64,000 bases of DNA from contig CM047431.1 in NCBI GenBank assembly GCA_026168455.1, positions 7,152,943 to 7,216,942 on the forward strand, given 5' to 3'. The position numbers were made by a program, and so were the translations under genes. The notes under the pieces were generated by a model that did no database searches, was not told the DNA's origin, and worked only from the letters and a program-made list of their open reading frames with translations. Below, piece by piece: positions 11,702-22,587 of the stretch (position 1 is the first letter of the stretch; every line of letters starts with the position of its first letter). The DNA is from Theocolax elegans (lineage: Eukaryota; Arthropoda; Insecta; Hymenoptera; Cerocephalidae).

Positions 11702-12362
11702 CTATCGTTGGTTACGGACTTCGTGTTGCGGCTGGTCTAATCTAGTGCTTGTTAATATTGGTTGGGTCTGCGCTGCCGTTAGCGCATTTACTTTTTCAGT
11801 TAAATGTTTAACTGTGTCTGACATTGCCTGCATAAAATTTGCAAATTCTAGTGGGATTTCAAATGATCCTCCGTCTATTGCAGTGAGTCTTATTCTGCTT
11901 GGATTTTGATCATCGTTTGAAATACTGTAGGCAGCTTTGTCATTCGTTGATGGTTTCTTGCAAAATTGCCGTGGTTTCGTTATGTTGGTATTGATGGACT
12001 CTCCTACGGCTCGTTTCCATATTTTCTTTAACTCTTTCATCGTTGTTAAGAGTTACCAACGGGTGACTTGTGTTGTCGTCAATTGTCGAATTCTCCCACG
12101 GGTGTTTTGCCGAACTATATTTACTGATGAAATTTTTCCTGAGTTCCTCCCGATGGTGCCAAACGGTGATTTCATCCTGCTCAGGTTCTTCAACGAAATC
12201 CCTTGATTCGTAATCTCCGAGGAGCGATTTTGTCGGACGACCTAACTTGTCAAATTTATTGCCTGTATCTTTCAGTGACAGGTCGTTAAGATATTGACAT
12301 ATATCTTTGTCTCTATAAAACAAACACCAGTCTTCGATCTTCTGTTGTGTCGAATACGCCAT
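11702..12362 (-). pseudogene. gag N-terminal (matrix-like) part, G1
   Basis: The ATG at 12362 starts a frame (MAYSTQQKIEDWCLFY...) of 140 residues that is continued in another frame by the ORF at 12040-11702, so there is a frameshift near 11950-12030. It has the layout of the gag starts at 44272 and 46213: a LLG(D/N)Y motif about 45 residues in, an acidic stretch, and a conserved GGSFEIPLEFANFM segment matching FEIPKNFASML in G2. It ends in a heptad-like region (VKHLTEKVNALTAAQ) that may form a coiled coil. Gag forms the particle in which retrotransposon RNA is reverse transcribed. This copy is non-functional. Confidence 0.7.
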
Positions 12363-13049
12363 ATTTAAAATAACGATTTAAAAAAATATAAAAAATAATT
12401 TAATTCGCTTTACCGGAACAGTCCAATTGCGCGGCTATCGTGGGGTCGTTCGCTCGCGTTTTCCCTAAGGCGCACAATTATAATCGCAAAATACAAAAAT
12501 ATATATGATCGGACTATAAGGCCTAATTATCATTGGATTGCTCTGGCTTCGTCCTACCGTGTACGCTAAGGTAAGATTGTGTGGGTTATTGCGAATCTGG
12601 TTTGATAATACCAGAGTAGGAATTTAATAATTAAATAATAAATATTAAATGTGGGTACTACAATTACCTCTTTAATTAACAAAATTAAAATAATCCAAAT
12701 AAAACAATAAGTGTTTTATTTTTGCCCGCGCAATCTGTCGGCACGCCAATCAAAATTTATTGAGACGTGTAACAAAATAATTCTAAGTGATTAATGAAAC
12801 TTAAAGAAAATTTATAAAAAAAAGGAAGATTTTAATTATAAGACTTTTTATTTTTATAATACTAAATTAATGCCAATTAATTAACTAATTAATTAATTGG
12901 TTAAAGCTTAGCGTACACTTTCCACCAAATCTATTGTCTCTCTCTCTCTCTCTCGCCTATTGTGCTACGCAGAAATATATGACAAGAAATTACAATTACT
13001 ATATGGTATCGCTCGCGATGTCTATGATTTTACGACGCACACACAATTT
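12363..13049. other. AT-rich leader remnant of G1 and junction
   Basis: There is no coding region. This should be the leader upstream of G1 gag, but I find no minus-strand PBS (GTTGGGCGCCA) or second LTR. It contains a (TC)n run (about 12935-12953) and TA-rich palindromic bits near 12880. The right part merges into the plus-strand 3' LTR. Confidence 0.4.
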
Positions 13050-13908
13050 ATTTTTCGAAGGAAGCCAAGAGACGACCGCCTTCTCGACCGTTCGAGTGAG
13101 AGAGAGAGAGAGATAACTACAAGGCCGAGCTATCTCTCCGTTGCCCAGTCTTTTCCCGACGAGGCGAGATATTCAGATTCGCGGTAAGTGATGCACCACG
13201 TTTAGACCCGCGTGTCTGTTTAATATTTCGTGTCCCGATTTACCAGGTACGGTCCAGGTGAGGAAGCGTTCCTCCTTTCCCCCTCTCGTGACAAATCCCG
13301 CCCGGGTAGACAGGTCGGTGGTTCGCGGGAGCCACTTCACGAGCGAAGGCGCGCGTGACGTAGGAAGCTTCTACGTCAGAGCTTTCTACATCAGAGATAC
13401 ATACGTCATACGGTGTGACGTATGCCATCAGGTTAAGCAGCCGATCATTCCCGGATCGGTTGCTCGAAACTCGTTAGTTAATAGGTTTTAACTACTTGTT
13501 TTCGCACTGACCTCGGGGGTAGTCATCGGTACGACTCCCCGTAAATTGTTAACGTTAATTTACAGTTAATTTGTTAATATTTAATTGTTTATTCAATAAA
13601 TTGACTCGGCGAGAGAATCTTTCTCGCCGATTAACGTAAAATATGGATTGTTGATAGTGTTTTACCGGTTACTGTCCTATCCTACGAATACCGCCCTCTC
13701 CGGTGTTTATCCTAATTGGCAATTTTGGGCATAGGGCCCAACACACGATATATAAGTCAAACGAGGTGTTTGACGTTGTTAACGGCATTGCACGGGAATC
13801 GAAGTGATTCCCGGCCGCATCGTGGGACTGCACACTTAAGGTTGGTAAGTTGGGACAAATTGGGCCTAACCGGGGGCCTTTCATTTCCATAGTACCCACC
13901 CCGTTACA
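13050..13908 (+). repeat. 3' LTR of the plus-strand retroelement
   Basis: It matches the LTR ending at 7177 over most of its length, including AATAAA at about 13595 and the CTCGCCGA stem. It ends GTTACA at 13908 and is not followed by a PBS, which fits a 3' LTR. It differs from the first LTR by a few substitutions and by short insertions near 13730 and 13862. The start is uncertain. Confidence 0.65.
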
Positions 13909-14140
13909 ACTTTTAATTAAATTTAATGATTATAATAAAAATTATAATCATATAATATAGTAAATGATTTTTTATCGAAATATTTTTTAAAATCCATATA
14001 ATCATGCATTAATATTCAATAATAGCTAAGTATTCTTGTAGTTTTAAAAAATTTTATTCCTCTTTTTATAAAGAAACTGATTCTTGAAGTTGACTTTGTG
14101 TTATTTTAGATAATACATGTATATTAAAGAAATATACTGA
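13909..14140. other. AT-rich sequence, nothing recognised
   Basis: Non-coding AT-rich sequence between the LTR and the fold-back element; no motif stands out. Confidence 0.5.
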
Positions 14141-14818
14141 CAAGGAGAGGTCACACCTTCTGGAAAACGGATCCTTACCAAACTCTAGGATATAATTTCT
14201 ACTATAAAATCATGCAGAAAGCCGGGGTTTTAGTGTCCAATGGCCATTTTTACGATAGATATAAGCAAATAATGAAAAATCTCGCCGAAAAAACCGTTGA
14301 GTTTGAATGCTTATAACTCAGAAACAATTAAAGATGTACATATAAACTAAATTTTAAAAGAAAGCCGAGGTCGAGTAGATTCGTTTTAAAAAAAAGGAAG
14401 CTCAAATTTTTTCATATGGTCAAAAGTTATGGGAGAAATAAGAATTAGACGAAATTTTGGGCTAAAAAAACATTAAATTGTAACTTTAAATTTTCGATAA
14501 AATTTTGGTTAATTCTTATTTCTCCCATAACTTTTGACCATATTAAAATATTTGAGCTTCCTTTTTTTCAAAACGTATCTACTCGACCACGGCTATCTTT
14601 TAAAATTTAGTTTATACGTACATCTTTAATTGTTTCTGAGAGTTATAAGCATTCAAACTCAACGGTTTTTTCGGCGAGATTTTTCATTATTTGCTTATAT
14701 CTATCGTAAAAATGGCCATTGGACACTAAAACTCCGGCTTTCTGCATGATTTTATAGTAGAAATTATATCCTAGAATTTGGTAAGGATCCGTTTTCCAGA
14801 GGGTCTGACCTCTCCTTG
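14141..14818. mobile_element. Fold-back (palindromic) element, ACAAGGAGAGGTCA type
   Basis: The left arm starts CAAGGAGAGGTCA and the right arm ends TGACCTCTCCTTG. The arms pair over about 310 bp each with few mismatches, and the loop is at about 14455-14510. There is no coding capacity. Flanks TACT / AGTA extend the symmetry. It would form a long hairpin if transcribed or single-stranded. Confidence 0.85.
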
Positions 14819-15424
14819 TGAGTATTATATTAATAAAACCAGAAAAAAGTCACTATAAACCTATTAAATATATATATATTATTAAGATTATATATATAAA
14901 TTGTATGATACCTGAAGAATACGGTATTAGAATTATAAAATAAGTAAAACTTTAAATCTAATAAGTGAAACTTTAAATGCGTTTTACTCATTAATGGTTT
15001 TTTTATCATTTTAGCTTACTAGCCGCAGGATCTTTTAGAGCCAAGTTGATAAATCAGTTTGAAATTTTGGGAAATATTTTTGAATATATATTTCCATGGA
15101 CTTATGTTGCCCAATTTTCAAAAAGATACGTTTTAGGTGAATGTTATGTACGTATACGTACATAACATTCACTATTTTTCTTATTATTATCAACTTTTAT
15201 ATTTAATACATTGTTATTAATTTTTATTCAGAAAAAGAAAATATAAGTCTGTAAACATATGTTCCATGAACATTTTAAGACTTATTAGACATTAAAAGAT
15301 GCATTCAGTGCTTTAATATCCTACGGCAACTGCAAAAATTAATCAATTTTTTAATATCATTAGAAGTTTAATAACCAGGATTAAAAATGCATTATAAACA
15401 TTTTTTATATTGATAAATATAAAG

Positions 15425-15427
<3 letters not shown>
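14819..15427. other. AT-rich non-coding stretch
   Basis: No gene seen. A 20-bp palindrome, ATGTTATGTACGTATACGTA followed by its mirror, lies at about 15142-15170. Otherwise simple AT-rich DNA leads into a (TA)n run. Confidence 0.5.
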
Positions 15428-15464
<37 letters not shown>

Positions 15465-15467
<3 letters not shown>

Positions 15468-15723
15468 GACGTGGTGGATCTGTATGAGTACAGATCCCTG
15501 TCACTTAGGGCTCTGTAGTACCGACGCGGCCAGTGCAAGAATCGGCACTTGGCATATGGCGCGCGTATCGGTAGGCAGAAGACATGGAAAAGTACAGCTA
15601 CGACCAATTGCGGGCGTAGCGCAGTAGTAGCGTGAACGACTTCGGATCCGAAGGGGCTCGGGTTCAAGACCTGACGCCCGTTCCTTTTTTTTTAATTTGT
15701 AGCAAATGAGTCTCATTGTTACA
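15465..15723 (+). repeat. TRIM 5' LTR
   Basis: 259-bp LTR with TG...CA ends. It contains a short inverted repeat GGATCTGTATGAGTACAGATCC (about 15477-15498) near its start and a tRNA-like block at 15610-15681 followed by a T run, which could end Pol III transcription. Confidence 0.9.
15610..15681 (+). ncRNA. tRNA-like module in TRIM 5' LTR
   Basis: The ends form a 7-bp acceptor-like stem (GCGGGCG with CGCCCGT). GCGC-AGTAGTA-GCGT makes a D arm, and TCGGG-TTCAAGA-CCTGA makes a T arm with a box B-like GGTTCAAGACC. The middle folds as CTTCGG/CCGAAG and lacks a proper 7-base anticodon loop, so it is not a normal tRNA. A T run follows at 15685. Confidence 0.7.
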
Positions 15724-15734
15724 TGGCGCCCAAC
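15724..15734 (+). promoter_or_regulatory. TRIM primer-binding site
   Basis: TGGCGCCCAAC starts on the base after the LTR. It is identical to the minus-strand PBS of gypsy copy G2 at 45573-45583. Confidence 0.8.
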
Positions 15735-15894
15735 ATAAAAGTACCCATATCCTTCCAGCACCCTAGTTTCCTAGTTTCTAAGTTTTAATGATTCCATGCA
15801 TAGGCTTCTGCTTTACCTACGACCCGGCTCCCTACCCTTTCGTCCTAATATTACGATGAATCCGGGGATATTCATTGTTTAGGCGGAGGGGAGT

Positions 15895-16149
15895 TGTGAC
15901 GTGGTGGATCTGTATGAGTACAGATCCCCGTCACTTAGGGCTCTGTAGTACCGACGCGGCCAGCGCAAGAATCGGCACTTGGCATATGGCGCGCGTATCG
16001 GTAGGCAGAAGACATGGAAAAGTACAGCTACGACCAATTGCGGGCGTAGCGCAGTGGTAGCGTGAACGCCTTCGGAACCGAAGGGGCTCGGGTTCAAGAC
16101 CTGACGCCCGTTCCTTTTTTTTAATTAGTAGCAAATGAGTCTCATTGTT

Positions 16150-16152
<3 letters not shown>
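15895..16152 (+). repeat. TRIM 3' LTR
   Basis: 258-bp LTR, near-identical to the 5' LTR. Three of the roughly six differences fall in the tRNA-like block. It is followed by ATATAT repeats. Confidence 0.9.
16040..16111 (+). ncRNA. tRNA-like module in TRIM 3' LTR
   Basis: Same acceptor, D-arm and T-arm features as at 15610-15681. Here the box A region is GCGCAGTGGTAGCG, closer to the Pol III consensus, and the middle hairpin is CCTTCGG-AA-CCGAAGG. Confidence 0.7.
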
Positions 16153-16184
<32 letters not shown>

Positions 16185-16187
<3 letters not shown>

Positions 16188-16836
16188 GTGTAAAGAATTA
16201 ATTTGTAAGAATTAAAAAAAAATTTATTCTAATAATAATTGTTTATTTATTTAAAATAGTTAACCCAGGCTTGACCCCTTAAACTGATTCAATATATGAA
16301 TCTAGAGATATGTAAATAATTAATATAAAACAATGTATATGTATAGAATTTTTATCGATCTTCCCGAGTCAAATGTAGTTGTAGGGTAAAAGAAAAAAAT
16401 TTTAATGCATTTTTCTTTTTGTACCGTTTCGGTGGTCAATTCCACCCTTTTCAGACTTCTAATAGAATGAAAACCACCGAGTGATAAAATTAAATTAACA
16501 AAAATGAATAATATAAAACAAAACTAATATAGACACAGAGAAAACGACGGTTGTTAAAATCATTTTTCACGAACATATTAAAGAGATAGATTTCAGAATA
16601 AACTTTGAACATTTAGATAATAGACAAAAATCGCAGACGGAGAATCTAATAAAAATATAAAACGATTTTTCCAAAGATAAATATGATATATGTTATTCAT
16701 TGGGCTGGGACTAAAATATTTAAATAAATAATAATAAAAAGTAAGTTGGTTAATGTCAAATAAAATTGAATTTATTTTCTTAAAAACAGAATGACATTAC
16801 CTATATGAGAGTAGCCAAGAACTGAGCCTCCACGCG
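16185..16836. other. AT-rich non-coding stretch
   Basis: No gene or clear repeat border. Low-complexity A- and T-rich DNA. Confidence 0.5.
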
Positions 16837-17248
16837 CTAATACATGCACTTTTTATACACGTATTCTCCTCTTGCGCCTAATTTTCTACGAATTTCTTCG
16901 CTATCGCGGGTGATACTGTCCCTCCAAACTCTCGTGGCCTCGCAACTCAAAGTGCGGTATCGACTAGTCGAGTAGTCGTTAATTTTGTTTATTCGTGTAA
17001 ACAAAATTCTATGACTGTATATCCAGTCCATAATCTGATTTCGAAAATCCGTAGCCTTTTCGCAAAGAAAATCGTAGTCCCGAGAGAATCCACTTTTGAG
17101 AAACAAGTTCTCCCGGCAGTATACGGCATATTCTCGAGATTAACAACTTTCCGAAATCAAAAATGCTACTATTTTCCCGGCACAGCACGGCATAGGCGAG
17201 AGCTTGAAGAACATCATTTTCATTCAATTTTATACTATCATTGTTCAA
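16837..17248 (-). pseudogene. Unknown frameshifted protein
   Basis: Two minus-strand frames overlap near 17009-17106. The first (from 17248) reads MNNDSIKLNENDVLQALAYA and onward to ILPGELVSQK. The second (to 16837) reads on from FSRDYDFLCEKATDF to KLGARGEYVYKKCMY. Their overlap suggests one protein of about 130 residues split by a single frameshift near 17100. The composition looks protein-like, not TE-like, and is unlike the AT-rich flanks. I do not recognise it. It could be a decayed host or viral gene fragment or a domesticated TE piece. Confidence 0.4.
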
Positions 17249-17259
17249 TTTTAAAGTAA

Positions 17260-17726
17260 CAATTAAAATAAATCATTAAATATACGAATTCCATGGCAAC
17301 TCTTTACAAATATTTAACATAATTTTAACACTAGATAAACATTCATTCATTATGTATCTGAAAAAAATATAAAAATAAAAAAAAAACTGTATTTTTCGAT
17401 AGTTACATTATTTTGATCGTCTTTCGAAACCATTCGTCGAACGCAAAACATAAAACATTCAACATTTCGTCGGTATTATTTTGGTAGTATCAGTTAACAT
17501 AAGATTGATCGGTTTCGCTTGTATTTATACTTGTATATGTAAACTAACGTAGTATTCAGAATTTATTAAGTTTAACAATATTTGTAACTAAATTTAACTA
17601 AGTTATACAATCATAAGAAATAATTATATTTTATTGATTTATTATATTAAGTACTATAAAAACCTATAGTCAATCCGCTACAATATAGGAACAGTGAAAT
17701 AGTATGAAGCAAGGATAGATCTATTA
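17260..17726. other. AT-rich non-coding stretch
   Basis: No gene seen; leads into an old gypsy pol. Confidence 0.5.
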
Positions 17727-19170
17727 GTGGAAAAATTTTGTAGTAAAAGACTTTATAGATGCATGATGGAAGATAGAAAAGAAATAGAGCATCAAGAGGC
17801 AAAACTATTGGAAAAAAATTTAATCAAGGAATCGCATAGCCCATTTGCAACACCAGTAACTCTGGCATTAAAAAAAGGTGAAGAAAAAACTCAATTATGC
17901 ATTAATTTTAGCGACTTAAACAAAATTGTGATACCTCAGGCTCAATCTTTTTCGCCAATTGATAACTTAATAATTAGAGCTAGAAATTGCAAATACTTTG
18001 CATCACTGTAAATAAAACAAGCTTTATAACTCAAGAAGGACACTACCAATAAACTTGTCTATCATTTGGTTTAAAAACAGCACCAGCAATCTTTCAAAGA
18101 ATTCTATCAAGTATATTAAGAAAAAATTAACACAAGAACTTCACAGAAAATTATATAGGTGATATACTGATGTTTTCAAAGACATTTGAAGACCATATTA
18201 AGTATATAGAAGAAATTATAGAAGCCATAATAAAGAATGGATTTAGATTAAAATTTAAAAAATGCAGTTCCGCATCAAAATCAGTAAAATATCTTCGGCA
18301 CATAATATAAGATAATACTATACGACCAATTAAGGACAATTTAATATCAATACAAAATTTCCCAACACCTACACTGAGAAATTCTTCGGGCATCTTCTGT
18401 ACTTATGTCAAGGACAAATACAGTACATTACCTTTAGTGCAGCAGCTTTCCTAGTTTTGGGAGCTCTGCTATCCTAAATGACGAAAAAGTGTTTTGTTTT
18501 GCGACTACAGCGCCACTTTTGAACGATTCTTATACTATTTTAGGGCAGCAGCCGTCCTAAACATCGTACGAATGCACGAATAATGTAGTTGGACATTGGG
18601 TGCCCCAAGAATTTTTCAGTGTAAAATATAAAAAAAATCTGACAATTTTTAAGTAAAATTCTATTATCATGAATACATACCAAACATTTCAATAATCTAA
18701 ATCCATTGCATAATTTGTTAAAAAAATACGTAAAATTTAAATGGCCTGAAAATTGTGAGAAATCACTCAAAGAAATAAAAAAAATATTATCTGCTCAACC
18801 AGTGCTAGAAATATTTGATAAAGACTTAGCTATCAAAATACACACAGATGCATCATTGGAAGGCATTGGCGCAATATTGAAACAAAAACAATGGAATGTA
18901 AACAAAACCAGTAGACCACTTCTCAAAAAAATTAAATGATACGCAAACAAGAAAGCAATATATTTAGAGTGTTTAGCAATAAAAGAAGCAATAAAATACT
19001 GGAAACACTGGCTAATTGAAAGAAAATTTGAAGCGAACTCAGATTATTAACCGTTAAAAAATCTTTATATAAAAGCGAGAACAGTGGAAGAACTAGGAGA
19101 TTTAAGATACTAACTGTTTCAATTCGACATCAAAGTTAGATACATACCAGGAAAACTCAATGCAAAAAAT
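17727..19170 (+). pseudogene. Old Ty3/gypsy pol remnant (RT and RNase H)
   Basis: An open piece at 17727-18011 carries the RT start (LLEKNLIKESHSPFATPVTL, then CINFSDLNKI). Downstream broken frames give SFGLKTAPAIFQRIL, a degenerate catalytic box (YIGDILMFSKTFEDH where YxDD is expected) and KKCSSASKSVKYL. RNase H is readable at 18706-18939 (KIHTDASLEGIGAILKQ) and on to about 19160. A non-matching insert of about 280 bp (18420-18700) splits RT from RNase H. It is more decayed than, and distinct from, the G1-G4 gypsy family. Confidence 0.8.
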
Positions 19171-19663
19171 TCACAAAAATTAACATGGTATTTCCCATTT
19201 AAATTTTTAAAAAAATTTGGTGTTTCTTTAAATTATCATAACTTTTTACAGAATTGAAGGCCATAAAAATGCTCAAGCTTTCTTTTAGACTTTTGGATAA
19301 AAAATCAATTGTGGGGCACTTACACTTTCTTTAAGTTGAATATTGACATGTAGTTTAAGTAATATTGACCTTGAGATTAGAAATTCTAATCCAGAAGAAT
19401 AAATTCTACACATAATTAGCAACGAATGTTACATATAATGTTGTACAGTAAAAGTTGACAGATTTTGGGTTAAATAGCGATGAACCCAGCTGGTGTTAAA
19501 AAAAACTGGAAAAAGTTCACTTTTTGAGGTTAGAATAACTTTTGAGCTAATAAATACCAGTACCTAAAAATTTTTTTCTGTATTCTGAAAAACATTTGCA
19601 ATCTGTACCCAAAATTTGGTGCATTTTAAAATTTTTATCGGACCACTTCACGTGGAATACCCC
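19165..19663 (-). mobile_element. Single arm of GGGGTATTCC fold-back family
   Basis: The tip CCACTTCACGTGGAATACCCC ends at 19663. The sequence matches one arm plus the whole loop of the palindromes at 24340-25335 and 27659-28653. It stops at about 19165, at the point where the second arm would begin. Confidence 0.85.
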
Positions 19664-20612
19664 ATATGAATGGTAATGAACAATTAACTTACCAAAAATA
19701 GTAAAGTGCATATACTTAATTGTAGTATTTAGTAAAAACCTATTAAAATTTTAGATTATTTTAAACGGATCTAAATAGAACTTTACCTCCTAAAATTAAT
19801 TTATTGAAGTCATCGCCAAGAGTTCTATATGTCATTAATATTTTGTACTTTTAGAGTAATAAAACTTTCTTCTTAATTAAATTAATTTTTGTATTAGTTT
19901 TAAAGAATTATTTATAATATTTTAGCGGTATATAAATAAAAACCTGTTTCTTCCATTTCTCCCGTAATTCGTAATTTGCACCCTCTTTCAAAATTTGCGT
20001 TTTAATCCATAATTATATCCAATTTACTTTTCCCTTTAGTTACAGAGCCCATATATTTTTTTAATTATTATAAACAAAGGCATTCCTTAAATAACCTTTT
20101 GTTTCTAATAAATACATACTTGTTTATTTAAAATATTGTTTTATATAAATATACGTAATCTACTTACTTATATATCCATACAATTTTTAAATTTGATTTG
20201 AATAATATTTAAATTAAATACTACTAAAATAATAATTTTCGAAAAACTTTTGAAATGTAATTCGTATTTTATATTGCCACTGTTAAAATTTGAATTTTCT
20301 TTTGCCATTACTGTTTATAATAGAATTATCTTAAAAATGCAATAATTAATGTATTTAATTTTTAATTTATTGTATATTTCACATATAGATATTTGGAAAA
20401 GTGTATGTTATACTTGATTAATATTTATTTTATCTTCGAAAAATTGTGCATATTTTTAAAAACATTACATTAAATTTTAGGTCCGTTTTTATTTTATGAG
20501 TTTTATCAGGAATAAGTAAACTAATACACGTTCTTTCAAGTTATATTCACAACTTTTTTTGCGCACGGAAAAAATACATATATTATCTATTCTTGAAAAA
20601 ACAAATAACACG
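19664..20612 (+). repeat. Helitron-like interspersed repeat R, copy 1
   Basis: A non-coding AT-rich repeat starts near GGTAATGAACAATTAACTTACC and ends near GCGCACGGAAAAAATACATA. Other copies lie at about 21180-23080 (interrupted), 23755-23930, 29535-30530 and 31140-31860. Two copies are joined to Helitron-type 3' ends, so it is probably the body of a non-autonomous Helitron. Confidence 0.6.
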
Positions 20613-20712
20613 TTCACACACACGCACGCGCACACGCACACACACACACACACACATACACACACACACACACGCACGCACGCACGCTCGCGCACACACA
20701 TACACACTTATA
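20613..20712. repeat. (CA)n-rich microsatellite
   Basis: CA and CGCA units with interruptions. The ORFs here are repeat translations. Confidence 0.95.
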
Positions 20713-20737
20713 TATATGACATATATATATAACATAT

Positions 20738-20820
20738 ATATGTTGAATTCTGAATTCTTAGACACGGCGGAGGCGGCGGCGGCGAAATATTTATATATTA
20801 TAGAGATACATATATATATA
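20738..20820 (+). repeat. GAATTCTGAATTC ... GCGGCG repeat end, copy 1
   Basis: TTGAATTCTGAATTCTTAG, then GACACGG(CGG)n and AAATATTTATATA. The same block occurs at 29138-29190 and 37086-37140. It lies next to Helitron-like ends twice. Confidence 0.6.
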
Positions 20821-21675
20821 TAGTAGGGGCGCTTCGCGCGCCAACCCCCTATTTTTAATTTTGAAAAAGGTTTTTCGTAATAAATTTATTTTAAATAATG
20901 TTTTAAATTGTATTACTTTTTCACTACCATGGACACCTTAGAAATTAAATCGATTCACACAACACCTTGGAGGTACTGTTATAATGCATTGGGTTTTATA
21001 CCAAAAATTTAAATTTTTTTTAAATACGATTATAATTTATAAATAAAAGTTTTTACCAAAATTTAGTATAATGAAATTAGAATAATAGTAATAAAAAAAT
21101 AAAGACATTAAATGTTAACTGTAAATTTTAAACTATATGAATTCCTATAAAGCTTAATTTTATATTTTAATAATTGTAAATGTTAATGAAAAATTAACTT
21201 ACCAAAAATATTAAAGTGCATATACTTACTAAATTGTAGTATTTAGTAACTACTTATGAAAATTTTGGAATATTTTAAACGGATCTAAATAGAACTTCAA
21301 CTACTAAAATTAATTTATTTAATGACGAAGGATCATCGCCAAAAGTTCTATGGCATTAATATTTTGTACTTTTAGAGTAATACAACTTTCTTCTTAAATA
21401 AATAAATTTTTTTATTAATTTTTATTAATTTTATAGAACTATTTATATAATTTTAGTGGCATATAAATAAAAACCTGTTTCTTCCATTTCTCCCGTAATT
21501 CGTAATTTGCACCCTCTTTCAAAATTTGCGTTTTAATCCATAATTATATACAATTTATTTTTTCCTTTAGTTACAGAGCCTATATATTTATCTTGATTAT
21601 TATAATCAAATTCATTCCTTAGAAAACCTTCTGTTTCTAATAAATACATACTTGTTTATTTAAAATATTGTTTTC

Positions 21676-22587
21676 TACACGGAGAAAAGAGATCTATGAA
21701 AAATTACGATATTTTTACTGTAAGCGAGAGACAAACAAGGTTCAGTTGAAAAAGTGCAATATTTATTTTGGTAATAAGTAAACACTTCCAAGAATAATTG
21801 CTATTTCAGTTCACTAAAAATCTCGAAAAATCTGGACTCAACAAAATATAAAACAACTGATATTAAATTTTAATGAAAGAAACAACAAATTTTACTGCAA
21901 GTCTTATGAAATAATATGACAACAGCTACTAAATTTTGTTAGACATTTCAGTAAAATTTGTGTACGGTGAATGTTAGTAGGCAGGGTAGTACAATTTTAG
22001 TGTCCAGTATAGTAAAATTTATTGAAATTTCTGCTATTCTCAAACGAAACTGTTAGGTTAGCTGGCTTATTATTCTGAATCGACAGAATTTTAACCATAT
22101 TAATTACAAACCGACTGGTTTAGCTTTTAATTGATATTAACAACGGGATAATGCAATAAATGTTAATAAAGTTCGCGCGTCCTTTGAGCGACGTGTAGCT
22201 TATAACGACGATTCGAAGTTAAAAAATGGAAAGGTTGATGGCGCAGCGGTAACGTGCTCGATTTTGACGCGGAGGGTCCCAGGTTCGAATCCCGGTGTCG
22301 GATGATCCAAAGTTTTTTTCATTAAAATAATTTATTATTCAATTTAAATTTCAGTTTAAATGTATGTAAATAATAATATATCTAAATTATTCTATGTATA
22401 AAATAAAAAAAAAGATGGCACGGGAGCCGTCCGAAAAATAAATTTTTCTTTCTTTCAGTCGCAATAAAAATTACTATACTGCTTTGTAAAATTTAGTGAA
22501 CTCGTTCTAAAAATTAGTGAACTGCAAGTTTGTCTCGATTTCAAGCAAGAATATCGTAATTTTTATATGAAAATTTTTCTCCGTGTA
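21676..22587. mobile_element. MITE with TACACGGAGAAAA terminal repeats
   Basis: The left end is TACACGGAGAAAA; the right end is the inverted TTTTTCTCCGTGTA. The ends also share an inverted ATCGTAATTTTT block further in. It interrupts repeat R between TTGTTTT and TAAACATAC, which continue elsewhere as one sequence. It is non-coding and contains a tRNA-like block. Confidence 0.8.
22233..22310 (+). ncRNA. tRNA-like block inside MITE
   Basis: Box A-like TGGCGCAGCGG and a perfect box B GGTTCGAATCC lie at tRNA spacing. The anticodon stem is poor (loop ATTTTGA). It is followed by a T run near 22313. It is probably tRNA-derived rather than a working tRNA. Confidence 0.6.

Larger units (their letters stand above)
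8262..12362 (-). mobile_element. Ty3/gypsy retrotransposon copy G1, decayed
   Basis: In minus-strand order this holds gag, protease, RT, RNase H and the first part of integrase. The order is that of Ty3/gypsy (RNase H before integrase). Frames are broken in several places, and the integrase stops at its zinc-binding head just before the LTR. The 5' LTR is missing or unrecognisable. Related copies lie at 41.6-45.6, 46.2-47.3 and 53-57.7 kb. Confidence 0.9.
15465..16152 (+). mobile_element. TRIM: miniature LTR retrotransposon with tRNA-like LTRs
   Basis: Two direct LTRs (15465-15723 and 15895-16152) both begin TGTGACGTGG and end CATTGTTACA. They flank only 171 bp. Immediately after the first LTR is the PBS TGGCGCCCAAC (15724), and immediately before the second is the purine tract AGGCGGAGGGGAGT (15881-15894). 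The insertion sits inside (TA)n with ATAT on both sides, consistent with a 4-bp target duplication. There is no gag or pol, so it must be mobilised in trans. By eye the LTRs differ at about six substitutions and one base in a T run. Terminal-repeat miniatures inserting in TA-rich DNA are known from ant genomes. Confidence 0.9.

Noticed and set aside
15392..15761. Frames over the TRIM LTR
   Set aside because: LTR is non-coding; the frames are chance and repeat in both LTRs.
22233..22310. Functional tRNA-Lys gene
   Set aside because: Box A and B are good but the anticodon stem pairs poorly and it lies in a MITE.
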